15,425 bases of DNA from an uncultured Collinsella sp. (GCA_902464175.1 CABQHZ010000037.1:1-15425); one strand, 5' to 3'. Counted from the first letter of the stretch, positions 6,211 through 13,618 are shown. Notes: a model not told the origin generated them from the letters alone. Made by a program: numbers and translations.

Positions 6211-7353
6211 TTAGGAACGCTGCTGCGGCTTCCAGGAACCCACATTGGCGTCGTACTGGTTCAGCGCGCTGTTGCCACCCTGCGCGATGGGCGCCAGGAT
6301 CTCGCTTTGGTGGGAACTCATCGACTCGCCATCGGGAATGGCCAGCGAGATATCCCAGCTCTGGCAGATCACGTCAACGCGCTCATACATCCACTCGGCA
6401 AGCTGCTTTAAGTGGGCGATGTCGTCCGCATAGACCGTATCGTCCTGATACTTAAGATTGTTGAGCTCATCTTGCGTCTTTTTAATCTGGTCACGCAGGG
6501 CGTAGGCACTCTGCGACAGCTCCTGACGGGTGGACAGCGGCGTTCGGAGATAGCCGTTGTTAAAGGAATCGATGACCTCGCCAATCTGGTCCTCGTCAGC
6601 ATAGGACACGATGGTCTGATACAGACCGTCCAGCCTGGTATAGAGCTGATCATCGGTGAGCACGGTTTCTTCCTGGACCACCTCCGCAGAATCGTCCTGC
6701 TTGGCATCGTCCTCAGTGGCCTCGCCCTTTTGGCGCGTGGGGAAGGTGGTCTGTGCAGCTTGGCCAAACTGGTCGTAGAAGCCGGGCATAACACCCATGG
6801 GATCGGTCGTCACGAACCAATAGGCACCGCCGCAAACGACGGCAAGGACCGCGATTACGATAAGCGGCTTGGGAATATGACGCTTGTGCTTGTGATAGGC
6901 GTCCTCGTCGGGGTGCACCTTGCGCTTGGGTTTTTGAGCATCGTCATGCAGGGAAACGGGCATGGGAATATCGACCTTGGGAATACCGAAATCCTTATCG
7001 AAAGCCGGCAGCACGCAGGTCTCATTGGGGTCGGCGGCGTCCGAAAGCACCGCAGCGGCAGAGGCCGGCGCATGCGGCACCTCGGTGTCGATCTGCTCTT
7101 GCGTTAGGCGCGGAAAGCCCGCCGTGCGGCCCGCTGCCAGGTCGGATGCGGCCGCGTCCTCGGAGAGGATACCCGGAGCAGGGCGTCCGCATTTGGGGCA
7201 CGTACGATCATGCGGAGAAAGACGGGCACCGCAGCCCTCACAGAACACGAACTCGGTGTGCTCGGGACCATCGCCCGGACCCACATAGGCGTTGCAGTAG
7301 GGGCAGAACGAGGCGCCGTCCTCGATAGTCTTAAGGCAATGCGGGCAGATCAC
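6211..7353 (-). CDS. Double zinc-ribbon, single-pass membrane protein of unknown function
   Basis: The 380-residue product opens with two zinc-ribbon knuckle pairs: CPHC at 3-6 with CPYC at 17-20, and CEGC at 38-41 with CPKC at 52-55. A long Ala/Asp/Pro-rich, probably disordered linker (about 60-140) and a basic His/Lys stretch (142-162) come next, then one membrane segment (about 162-181). The C-terminal part is predicted outside the cell (about 182-380), begins with an acidic Gln/Glu/Asp stretch and continues with long helices (about 232-330). I placed the start at the GTG (7351-7353): AGAGGA lies 4 bases upstream, and the protein then begins directly at the first zinc knuckle. A TTG 21 bases further upstream has no SD. 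Zinc ribbon plus membrane anchor is common in Gram-positive envelope proteins of unknown role. The gene lies between the ATPase and the isomerase promoter. Function is not assigned. Confidence 0.85.
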   Translation of the reverse strand: MICPHCLKTIEDGASFCPYCNAYVGPGDGPEHTEFVFCEGCGARLSPHDRTCPKCGRPAPGILSEDAAASDLAAGRTAGFPRLTQEQIDTEVPHAPASAAAVLSDAADPNETCVLPAFDKDFGIPKVDIPMPVSLHDDAQKPKRKVHPDEDAYHKHKRHIPKPLIVIAVLAVVCGGAYWFVTTDPMGVMPGFYDQFGQAAQTTFPTRQKGEATEDDAKQDDSAEVVQEETVLTDDQLYTRLDGLYQTIVSYADEDQIGEVIDSFNNGYLRTPLSTRQELSQSAYALRDQIKKTQDELNNLKYQDDTVYADDIAHLKQLAEWMYERVDVICQSWDISLAIPDGESMSSHQSEILAPIAQGGNSALNQYDANVGSWKPQQRS

Positions 7354-7357
7354 GGCA

Positions 7358-7363
7358 TCCTCT
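7358..7363 (-). promoter_or_regulatory. SD site that decides the GTG start of the zinc-ribbon gene
   Basis: The minus strand reads AGAGGA, 4 bases before the GTG at 7351-7353. No comparable site precedes the upstream TTG at 7372-7374. Confidence 0.6.
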
Positions 7364-7456
7364 TTTCGAAGCAATTCAAATAATCGAGGTTAGAGCATAA
7401 CATCGCCACGGCCCCACAGGAGCAAGGCACCAATTCAACATCGCCAGGGCGCGTAG

Positions 7457-10174
7457 TTACTTCTTCTTTTTGCTTGGCATCGAGACTTTGATGCCTTGGG
7501 CGGACTTGGTTACGCGAGAGCGCTTGGCTCCGGTACTCTTCTTTTTCTTGGGCTGGGCCTGGGCCACGCCCTCGAGTGCGCGGGCCTCGGCCTCACGAAC
7601 GGTGCGCGCCTCACGGCGCTGCGCCATGTCGGCGGCGACGCGCTTGGCAAAACGCTCCGCCGTCGAACCCGTCGAGCTCACCTTGCCGCCACCGCGACCC
7701 AGGCGGACGCGCACACCGCAGCCAAAACCAGTTGCGGCATGACGACGACGCGGCCTGAGCGAATCCATCATCGTGGCGAGCTTAAAGAACACCGAGCAGG
7801 TAAAGACCACGATGGCAGCCAAGAAAACCATCTGACCCATCGTCAGATTGGCAATAGACAGCAGCTCCGGGAATCCGATAACGCCTACCAAGATGCCGGC
7901 GACTACAAACACAAAGAGCACCACACGTAAGGGCGTGAGGGGCTGCGAGATTCGCCAGATCAGGCTGACGCTCGCCGCGCACGACGTAAGCAGGCACATC
8001 GTAGACAGCGTGAGCTGGCTAAAGCCAAACACGCGCGCCACAAAGATATCGAGCGCCGCGGCCAAAATGACCGCAATCGACGCCGGCAGTGCCCGCTTGA
8101 GCACGTTCGTCAGGAACGACCCCTTCACGCGAGCATTGTTGGGCTCCAGGCCCAAGACAAAGCCCGGCGCGCCAATGCAGAAGAAGTTGATGAGCGTCAT
8201 CTGAATCGGCTCGAAAGGGTACGGCGGCAGCGCGATGCACAGCGCCGCCAGGCCCATCGAGAACAGTGTCTTGGTCAAGAACAGCGAAGCCGAACGCTGC
8301 AGGTTGTTGATGGAGCGACGGCCCTCGGCCACCACGGCGGGCATCGAGGCAAAGTCGTTGTCGACGAGTACGATCTCGGCCACGTTACGCGCGGCATCGG
8401 AGCCGGCCGCCATGGCCACGGAGCAGTCGGCCTCCTTGAGCGCCAGCACGTCGTTGACGCCGTCGCCTGTCATGGCCACGGTGTGCTCGCGGCGCTTGAG
8501 CGCCTGCACGAGCTCGCGCTTCTGCTGCGGGGTCACACGACCAAAGACATGGTAGCGGTCCACTGCGGCATCGAGCTTGGCCGGCGTATCGAGCGTCGTG
8601 GCGTCCACATAAGCGTCCGCCCCCGGCACGCCCACAACGCGCGCGATCGACGACACCGTACGCGGGTCGTCGCCACTGATCACGTTGAGGGTCACGCCCT
8701 GCTCGTTAAAGTAGCCGATGGTCTCGGCCGCCGAGGTACGAATCTCGTCGCGGATGGTCACAAAGCCCACGGGCTCGGCCTCGCCCACCATATCGCCATC
8801 GGGCGTAAAGCCGTCCACGAGTGCCACCACGAGCACGCGGCAGGTATCGGCAAGCTCGGCGACACGGTTCTCGACCTGGGCAAACGCACGATCAGAGAGC
8901 ACAAACTGCGCCGCACCCATTACGTAGGAGCCCTGCGCAAATGAAGCGCCACTCCATTTTTTAGACGACGAGAACGGAATGACCGACAGCGGCTCAGACA
9001 CCTCGACCGGGCGATCGGCGTAATAGTTGAGCAGCGCCTGGCAGGTCTCGTTGGCATCGGCCGAGGTCGCACGCGCCACGTTAGCCAGCGCAAAATCGAG
9101 CACCGTGGTATCGACGGGAACGGCGGCGTCGCTCTCCCCCACACCCATACCCTCGACCGGTAGCGGATAGGTACCCTCGACCTCCATGCGACCCGACGTG
9201 ATGGTGCCCGTCTTGTCCAGGCACAGCACGTCGACGCGCGCGAGCGTCTCGATGCAGTAGAGCTGCTGCGCCAGCACCTTGCGGCGGGCCAGGCGCACCG
9301 TGGCGATGGCGAGCACCGACGAGGTCAGCAGCACCAGGCCTTGCGGGATCATGCCCAGCAGAGCGCCCACCGTGGACAGCAGCGCCGACGAGGGCACGCG
9401 GCCGGCCAGCAGCTCGGAGAAGCACCACGAAAGCGCGCTATCGCCCGGGGTTCCCGCGGCATCCCACAGCTCGCTCACACTCGAGGAAAACAACGCCAAA
9501 CCGAGCGGGATCATGATGATGCTCGCAAACCGCACGATGGCGTTAAGCGCGTTCATGATCTCGGAATTGACCTTTTTGACGTACTTGGCCTCGTTATTAA
9601 TTTTGGCCACGTAGTTGTCGGCGCCGACATGGATCACGCGGGCGCGCAGCAGGCCAGAGTCGATAAAACTGCCGCTCATGAGCTCGGAACCGGGCTGTTT
9701 CTTAATAAGGTCGCTCTCGCCCGTCAGCAGGCTCTCGTTCACGAGCGCCTCGCCCGAAACCACCACGGCGTCAGCGGGAATCTGGTCGCCACGCCCCAGG
9801 CGGATGATATCGTCGAGCACGATCTGGTCCAGGTCGAGCTCCACCTCGGCGCCGTCGCGCACCGCAATGGCCTTCTTGGAGGTCAGCAGCGTGAGCTTAT
9901 CGACCATCTTCTTGGAACGCATGGACTGGATGACGCCAATAGCGGTATTGAGGAACACCACGAACAGGAACGTCAGGTTCTTAAACGAACCGGTCAAAAT
10001 GACCAGGAACGCCAAGATCACGTTGATCAAATTGAACAGCGTGCAGAGGTTCTCGATGATGAGCTCTTTGACCGACTTGGTCTTGAGCTCCATGTTGCGG
10101 TTGATCTTACCGGCGGCGATGCGCTCCTCGACCTCGGCGGTCGAGAGTCCACGCTCGATATCCGTTGCTGCCAT
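7457..10174 (-). CDS. P-type cation-transporting ATPase (CtpE/Exp7-like), with Lys-rich C-terminal extension
   Basis: This is an ATP-driven cation pump in the cytoplasmic membrane. Counting from the ATG at 10172-10174 (905 residues), it has the actuator-domain TGES (151-154), the membrane-helix motif PQGL (277-280), the phosphorylation site DKTGT (Asp320), the nucleotide-binding domain (about 330-545), the hinge motif TGDGVND (569-575) and a C-terminal bundle of about six membrane helices (about 625-800). No heavy-metal-binding CxxC or CPC motif is present, which argues against the copper/zinc class. The PQGLVLLTS and ARVDVLCLDKTGT segments recall mycobacterial CtpE and pneumococcal Exp7, linked to calcium, but the ion is an inference. 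About 100 residues after the last helix form a basic tail ending in KKKK. Alternative starts are the ATG at 10184-10186 and the GTG at 10187-10189; none has a strong SD. The gene begins right after the tRNA terminator. Confidence 0.93.
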   Translation of the reverse strand: MAATDIERGLSTAEVEERIAAGKINRNMELKTKSVKELIIENLCTLFNLINVILAFLVILTGSFKNLTFLFVVFLNTAIGVIQSMRSKKMVDKLTLLTSKKAIAVRDGAEVELDLDQIVLDDIIRLGRGDQIPADAVVVSGEALVNESLLTGESDLIKKQPGSELMSGSFIDSGLLRARVIHVGADNYVAKINNEAKYVKKVNSEIMNALNAIVRFASIIMIPLGLALFSSSVSELWDAAGTPGDSALSWCFSELLAGRVPSSALLSTVGALLGMIPQGLVLLTSSVLAIATVRLARRKVLAQQLYCIETLARVDVLCLDKTGTITSGRMEVEGTYPLPVEGMGVGESDAAVPVDTTVLDFALANVARATSADANETCQALLNYYADRPVEVSEPLSVIPFSSSKKWSGASFAQGSYVMGAAQFVLSDRAFAQVENRVAELADTCRVLVVALVDGFTPDGDMVGEAEPVGFVTIRDEIRTSAAETIGYFNEQGVTLNVISGDDPRTVSSIARVVGVPGADAYVDATTLDTPAKLDAAVDRYHVFGRVTPQQKRELVQALKRREHTVAMTGDGVNDVLALKEADCSVAMAAGSDAARNVAEIVLVDNDFASMPAVVAEGRRSINNLQRSASLFLTKTLFSMGLAALCIALPPYPFEPIQMTLINFFCIGAPGFVLGLEPNNARVKGSFLTNVLKRALPASIAVILAAALDIFVARVFGFSQLTLSTMCLLTSCAASVSLIWRISQPLTPLRVVLFVFVVAGILVGVIGFPELLSIANLTMGQMVFLAAIVVFTCSVFFKLATMMDSLRPRRRHAATGFGCGVRVRLGRGGGKVSSTGSTAERFAKRVAADMAQRREARTVREAEARALEGVAQAQPKKKKSTGAKRSRVTKSAQGIKVSMPSKKKK

Positions 10175-10204
10175 ACCACGTCCCATCACGTCGCGTCGGT
10201 ATAA

Positions 10205-10240
10205 GAAAAACCGCCCGGACCATGCGAGGTTCGGACGGTC
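10205..10240 (-). terminator. Factor-independent terminator of tRNA-Arg
   Basis: On the minus strand, CCGTCCGAACC (10228-10238) pairs with GGTCCGGGCGG (10211-10221) around a 6-base loop, with one G-T pair and one mismatch. A run of five T (10206-10210) follows. It starts about 13 bases past the tRNA 3' end and ends only 19-31 bases before the possible ATPase starts. Confidence 0.8.
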
Positions 10241-10250
10241 TTACGTTCGA

Positions 10251-10327
10251 TGGTGCCCCATGTTGGATTCGAACCAACGGCCTTCTGCTCCGGAGGCAGA
10301 CGCTCTAATCCCCTGAGCTAATAGGGC
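10251..10327 (-). tRNA. tRNA-Arg (anticodon CCG)
   Basis: The 77-base sequence folds as a full cloverleaf. The acceptor GCCCTAT pairs with ATGGGGC (one G-T pair), the D stem is GCTC/GAGC, the anticodon stem is TCTGC/GCAGA and the T stem is GTTGG/CCAAC with loop TTCGAAT. The anticodon loop CTCCGGA places CCG at 10291-10293, reading the arginine codon CGG. The 3' CCA is encoded (10251-10253). It has its own promoter 12 bases upstream and a strong terminator downstream. No integrase or duplicated 3' end nearby suggests use as an integration site. Confidence 0.96.
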
Positions 10328-10338
10328 CAACGTATGGC

Positions 10339-10368
10339 ATTATACCCAAGTGCACCACGGGCTATCAA
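10339..10368 (-). promoter_or_regulatory. Strong sigma-70-type promoter of tRNA-Arg
   Basis: The minus strand carries TTGATA (10363-10368, five of six matches to TTGACA), an 18-base spacer and a perfect TATAAT (10339-10344). Transcription would start near 10332, only about 5 bases before the mature tRNA 5' end. Confidence 0.75.
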
Positions 10369-10444
10369 AATAAAAGAAAAAGCTTTGCAATTCCGAGGAA
10401 GACGCGGCGCAACGGCCCACTTTAGAAGGCAAAAGCGAGTCAGA

Positions 10445-10453
10445 TAGTATAAA
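10445..10453 (+). promoter_or_regulatory. Possible -10 region of the aro operon promoter
   Basis: The plus strand reads TAGTATAAA, offering TATAAA (10448-10453) or TAGTAT (10445-10450) as a -10. A weak -35 (TTAGAA, 10422-10427) stands 17 bases before the second option. It is the best AT-rich candidate upstream of the leader hairpin, but the match is modest. Confidence 0.35.
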
Positions 10454-10473
10454 CTCTCATGCACCATATATAC

Positions 10474-10498
10474 ACGGCTCGCGATGCGGGCCGTTTTT
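10474..10498 (+). terminator. Leader terminator / attenuator candidate upstream of aroF
   Basis: ACGGCTCGC (10474-10482) pairs with GCGGGCCGT (10486-10494), nine pairs with one G-T, around a 3-base loop, followed by five T (10494-10498). It has the form of a factor-independent terminator on the plus strand. No plus-strand gene precedes it, because the neighbour is the divergent tRNA, and aroF starts 33 bases later. It is therefore most simply read as an attenuator in the aro operon leader. On the minus strand there is no T-tract. Confidence 0.6.
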
Positions 10499-10531
10499 GC
10501 AAAAGTTATCCATCGAGGTGAGAGGCACACC

Positions 10532-11557
10532 ATGATTGCAATTTTAAAGCAGAGCGCCAGCGACGAGGCCGTCAGCCATATCGTCAGCTGGATTGAGAAA
10601 AAGGGCCTGAAGACCGATGTCTCGCGCGGCGAGAACGAGACGATCATCGGCCTGGTGGGCGATACGACCAAGATCGACCCGTTCCTGCTCGAGTCCATGG
10701 ATGTCGTCGAGCGCGTGCAGCGCGTCTCCGAGCCGTTCAAGCGTGCCAACCGCAAGTTCCACCCCGAGGACTCCGTCATCGACTGCGGCCACGGCGTCAA
10801 GATCGGCGGCGATCAGTTCCAGGTCATCGCTGGCCCGTGCTCCGTCGAGGGCGAGAACCTCATCCGCATCGCCCGCCGCGTGAAGGCCGCCGGTGCCACG
10901 ATGCTGCGCGGCGGCGCCTACAAGCCCCGCACTTCCCCGTACGCCTACCAGGGCATGGGCCCTGCCGGCCTGGACCTGCTGTGCGAGGCGTCTGCCGAGC
11001 TCGACATGCCGATCGTCACCGAGATCATGGACCCGCGCGACGTGCAGGTCTTCCTGGACAAGAAGATCGACGTCATGCAGATCGGCGCCCGCAACGCCCA
11101 GAACTTCCCCCTGCTCAAGGAGGTCGGCAAGACCAAGACCCCGATCCTGCTCAAGCGCGGCATGTCCGGCACCGTCGATGAGCTGCTCATGGCAGCCGAG
11201 TACATCATGAGCGAGGGCAACGACAACGTTATCCTGTGCGAGCGCGGCATCCGCACCTTCGAGACCCGCACCCGCAACACCTTCGACCTCAACGCCGTGC
11301 CGGTGCTGCACCACCTGTCGCACCTGCCCGTCGTCGCCGATCCCAGCCACGCCACCGGCTACACCCGCTACGTTGAGCCCATGGCGCTCGCCGCAACTGC
11401 CTGCGGCGCCAACGGCCTGGAGATCGAGGTCCACGACGACCCGAGCCATGCTTGGTCCGACGGCGCTCAGGCCCTCACCCCCGACCAGTTCGACGACACC
11501 ATGCGCCGCATCCGCGCCATCCGCGAGGTCGTCTGCCAAGAGACCGTTCAGGAGTAG
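10532..11557 (+). CDS. aroF: 3-deoxy-7-phosphoheptulonate (DAHP) synthase, class I-beta with N-terminal regulatory domain
   Basis: This enzyme condenses phosphoenolpyruvate and erythrose 4-phosphate, the entry step of the shikimate pathway. The 341-residue product has an N-terminal ferredoxin-like domain (about 1-68), which in the Thermotoga-type enzyme mediates Tyr/Phe feedback inhibition, followed by the TIM-barrel catalytic domain. Motifs are GPCSVE (101-106), RGGAYKPRTSPYAYQG (126-141), IGARNAQNFPLL (184-195), CERGIRTFE (236-244) and DPSHATG (270-276). Likely metal ligands are Cys103, His273, Glu299 and Asp310. The ATG at 10532 has an AGAGG SD 6 bases upstream. An earlier in-frame ATG at 10484 lies in the loop of the leader hairpin without an SD and was rejected. 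It is first gene of the operon; tyrA follows after 3 bases. Expression may be set by the upstream attenuator, activity by the N-terminal domain. Confidence 0.97.
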   Translation: MIAILKQSASDEAVSHIVSWIEKKGLKTDVSRGENETIIGLVGDTTKIDPFLLESMDVVERVQRVSEPFKRANRKFHPEDSVIDCGHGVKIGGDQFQVIAGPCSVEGENLIRIARRVKAAGATMLRGGAYKPRTSPYAYQGMGPAGLDLLCEASAELDMPIVTEIMDPRDVQVFLDKKIDVMQIGARNAQNFPLLKEVGKTKTPILLKRGMSGTVDELLMAAEYIMSEGNDNVILCERGIRTFETRTRNTFDLNAVPVLHHLSHLPVVADPSHATGYTRYVEPMALAATACGANGLEIEVHDDPSHAWSDGAQALTPDQFDDTMRRIRAIREVVCQETVQE

Positions 11558-11560
11558 CAC

Positions 11561-12475
11561 ATGGGTACGGTGAAAAACGCACGCGTTAACCAGGGCGGAC
11601 CCAAATGCGCCGGCATCGTGGGCCTGGGCCTTATCGGCGGCAGCTTCGCCCGCGGCTATGCTCAGGCGGGCGTCCGCGTGCTGGCCTGGGACCCCGACGA
11701 TGACGTTATGACGGCCGCCAGCATGGGCACCGTCGTCGGCGAGCTCAACGACGAGACGCTCGGCGAGTGCGATATCATCGTCCTTGCCTGCTACCCCGAG
11801 GCCTGCATCGAGTGGCTCGAAGCGCACGCCCAGGCGCTCGCCGACGCCACCGACACCGAAGCCATCATGGGCCCCGTGGTGATCGACACCGTGGGCGTCA
11901 AGGGCATCGTGTGCGAGCGCGCCTTTGAGCTCGCCCGCGAGCACGGCTTCTACTTTGTGGGCGCGCACCCCATGGCGGGCACGCAGTTCTCGGGCTACGC
12001 GCACTCCCGCGCCGACCTATTCCAGGGCGCTCCGCTCGTGCTCGTGCCGCCCGCGGTGGACGACGCGCTTAAGCTGGAGCTTTTGGGACAGGTGCGCGAG
12101 ATGGTGCGCCCCCTGGGCTTTGGAAAGTTCAGCGTGACGAGCGCCGCCGAGCACGACCGCGTGATTGCCTTTACGAGCCAGCTCGCGCATGTCGTCTCCA
12201 ACGCCTACGTCAAGAGCCCGACCGCCCAGGTCCACCACGGCTTTTCGGCCGGCAGCTACCGTGACCTCACCCGCGTAGCACACCTCAACCCGCAGATGTG
12301 GTCCGAGCTCATGATCGACGACGCCGACGCGCTCGCCTTCGAGATCGACCATCTGATCGATTCGCTTAGCGCCTACAGCCGTGCGCTCAAGGACCGCGAC
12401 CAGCGCTATCTGGAGAACCTCCTTGCCGAGGGCGATCGCATCAAGCGCGCGCTCGACGACGAGGCCTCCCACTAG
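11561..12475 (+). CDS. tyrA: Prephenate dehydrogenase
   Basis: This enzyme oxidatively decarboxylates prephenate to 4-hydroxyphenylpyruvate, using NAD(P)+, on the way to tyrosine. The 304-residue product has an N-terminal Rossmann fold with GLGLIGGSFA (21-30) and an acidic residue at the end of the second strand (Asp44), then GAHPMAG (134-140). The helical dimerisation domain carries AEHDRVIAFTSQLAHVV (196-212), whose conserved His and Arg are expected in the active site. It lacks a chorismate mutase domain and a C-terminal ACT domain, so it is a monofunctional enzyme without that regulatory module. The ATG at 11561 has AGGAG 6 bases upstream, inside the end of aroF. An arogenate dehydrogenase cannot be ruled out from sequence alone. 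Confidence 0.93.
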   Translation: MGTVKNARVNQGGPKCAGIVGLGLIGGSFARGYAQAGVRVLAWDPDDDVMTAASMGTVVGELNDETLGECDIIVLACYPEACIEWLEAHAQALADATDTEAIMGPVVIDTVGVKGIVCERAFELAREHGFYFVGAHPMAGTQFSGYAHSRADLFQGAPLVLVPPAVDDALKLELLGQVREMVRPLGFGKFSVTSAAEHDRVIAFTSQLAHVVSNAYVKSPTAQVHHGFSAGSYRDLTRVAHLNPQMWSELMIDDADALAFEIDHLIDSLSAYSRALKDRDQRYLENLLAEGDRIKRALDDEASH

Positions 12476-12511
12476 TCCACCTATCACGCCAGGTCGAAAG
12501 GACCGAAGCTT

Positions 12512-13618
12512 ATGGCGATTACCATCGATATCGACACCGCACGTCCCTACCAGGTGCACGTAGGCACGTTTTTGCTGGAGCAGGCAGGCCCGCTCGTCCG
12601 CGCCACCGCCGGCGGCACCCGCGCCGTCATCGTGACGGACACCAACGTAGGTCCGCTCTACCAGATGCCCGTTAAGCAGAGCCTGGAGGCAGCTGGCTAC
12701 GAGGTGAGCATCTGCACCTTCGAGGCCGGCGAGGCCCATAAGCGCGCCGAGACCTACGTTGCCATCCTTGAGTTTGTGGCCGAGCACGAGCTTTCGCGCT
12801 CCGACGTGATCGTGGCGCTCGGCGGCGGCGTCGTGGGCGACGTGGCAGGCTTTGTGGCCGCCACGTACATGCGCGGCTGCAAGTTTGTGCAGATCCCCAC
12901 GAGCCTGCTCGCCATGGTGGATTCGTCTGTGGGCGGCAAGACGGCCATCGACCTGGCCGCCGGCAAGAACCTCGCCGGCGCGTTTTGGCAGCCGAGCGTG
13001 GTTATCGCCGACGTCGGATGTCTCGCCACCCTCACGCCCGAGCAGTTCGCCGATGGCTGCGGCGAGGTCGTCAAGCACGCCGTCATCGCCGACCCCGAGC
13101 TTTTCGCCGAGCTAGAGAAGACCCCGCTCACGCTTGAGCTGCTGAACCAGGACGTCGCCCGCGTGGCGCTCATCATCGCCCGCAATATCGACATCAAGCG
13201 CGCCGTGGTCGTCGCCGACGAGCGCGAGACCAACCAGCGGAAGCTCCTCAACTTTGGGCACAGCGCCGGACACGCCGTCGAGGCCTGCGAGCACTTTGAG
13301 CTCGGCCACGGCAACTGCGTGTCGATCGGCATGGGCATCATCACGCGCGCCGCGGCCCTGCATGGCGTTTGCGATGCTGCACTGCCCGGTCGTATTGAGG
13401 AGCTCTGCGCCCGCCACGGCCTCAAGACCCGCTGCGATTTGGGTGCCGATGCCGTCTTTGCCGAGGCGCTCCACGACAAGAAGCGCGCGGGCGACACCAT
13501 CGACCTGGTGATTCCGCACGACATCGGCCGCTGCAGTATCGATCGCACGCCGCTTTCCACCTTCCACGATTTAATTGCCGAGGGCCTCGGCCAGAAGGGA
13601 GACGCATCCGCATGCTAG
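12512..13618 (+). CDS. aroB: 3-dehydroquinate synthase
   Basis: This enzyme converts DAHP to 3-dehydroquinate, the second step of the shikimate pathway, using NAD+ and a divalent metal. The 368-residue product shows GGGVVGDVAGF (104-114) and PTSLLAMVDSSVGGKTAID (129-147), then GCGEVVKH (182-189). NFGHSAGHAVE (247-257) and LGHGNCVSIGM (264-274) follow. Likely metal ligands are Glu185, His250 and His266. Length is normal for the single-function bacterial enzyme. The ATG at 12512 has AAAGGA about 9 bases upstream. The gene follows tyrA after 36 bases and overlaps aroA by 7 bases (ATGCTAG), which suggests coupled translation. Confidence 0.98.
   Translation: MAITIDIDTARPYQVHVGTFLLEQAGPLVRATAGGTRAVIVTDTNVGPLYQMPVKQSLEAAGYEVSICTFEAGEAHKRAETYVAILEFVAEHELSRSDVIVALGGGVVGDVAGFVAATYMRGCKFVQIPTSLLAMVDSSVGGKTAIDLAAGKNLAGAFWQPSVVIADVGCLATLTPEQFADGCGEVVKHAVIADPELFAELEKTPLTLELLNQDVARVALIIARNIDIKRAVVVADERETNQRKLLNFGHSAGHAVEACEHFELGHGNCVSIGMGIITRAAALHGVCDAALPGRIEELCARHGLKTRCDLGADAVFAEALHDKKRAGDTIDLVIPHDIGRCSIDRTPLSTFHDLIAEGLGQKGDASAC

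Noticed and set aside
7354..7374. An upstream TTG start for the zinc-ribbon protein.
   Set aside because: No SD precedes it. The GTG at 7351-7353 has AGAGGA at suitable spacing and starts right at the first zinc knuckle.
10251..10327. tRNA-Arg as an attachment site for a mobile element.
   Set aside because: No integrase, no duplicated tRNA 3' end and no composition break were seen; the neighbours are core genes.
10484..10531. A 16-codon N-terminal extension of aroF from the ATG at 10484.
   Set aside because: The ATG is in the loop of the leader terminator hairpin and has no SD. The ATG at 10532 has a good SD and gives the family's normal N-terminus.
10544..12004. A 486-codon open frame on the minus strand, antisense to aroF and tyrA.
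   Set aside because: It is the mirror frame of GC-rich coding DNA. Its product is a low-complexity Ala/Gly/Val/Asp/His mix with no recognisable domain, while the plus strand encodes two unmistakable enzymes with SD sites.
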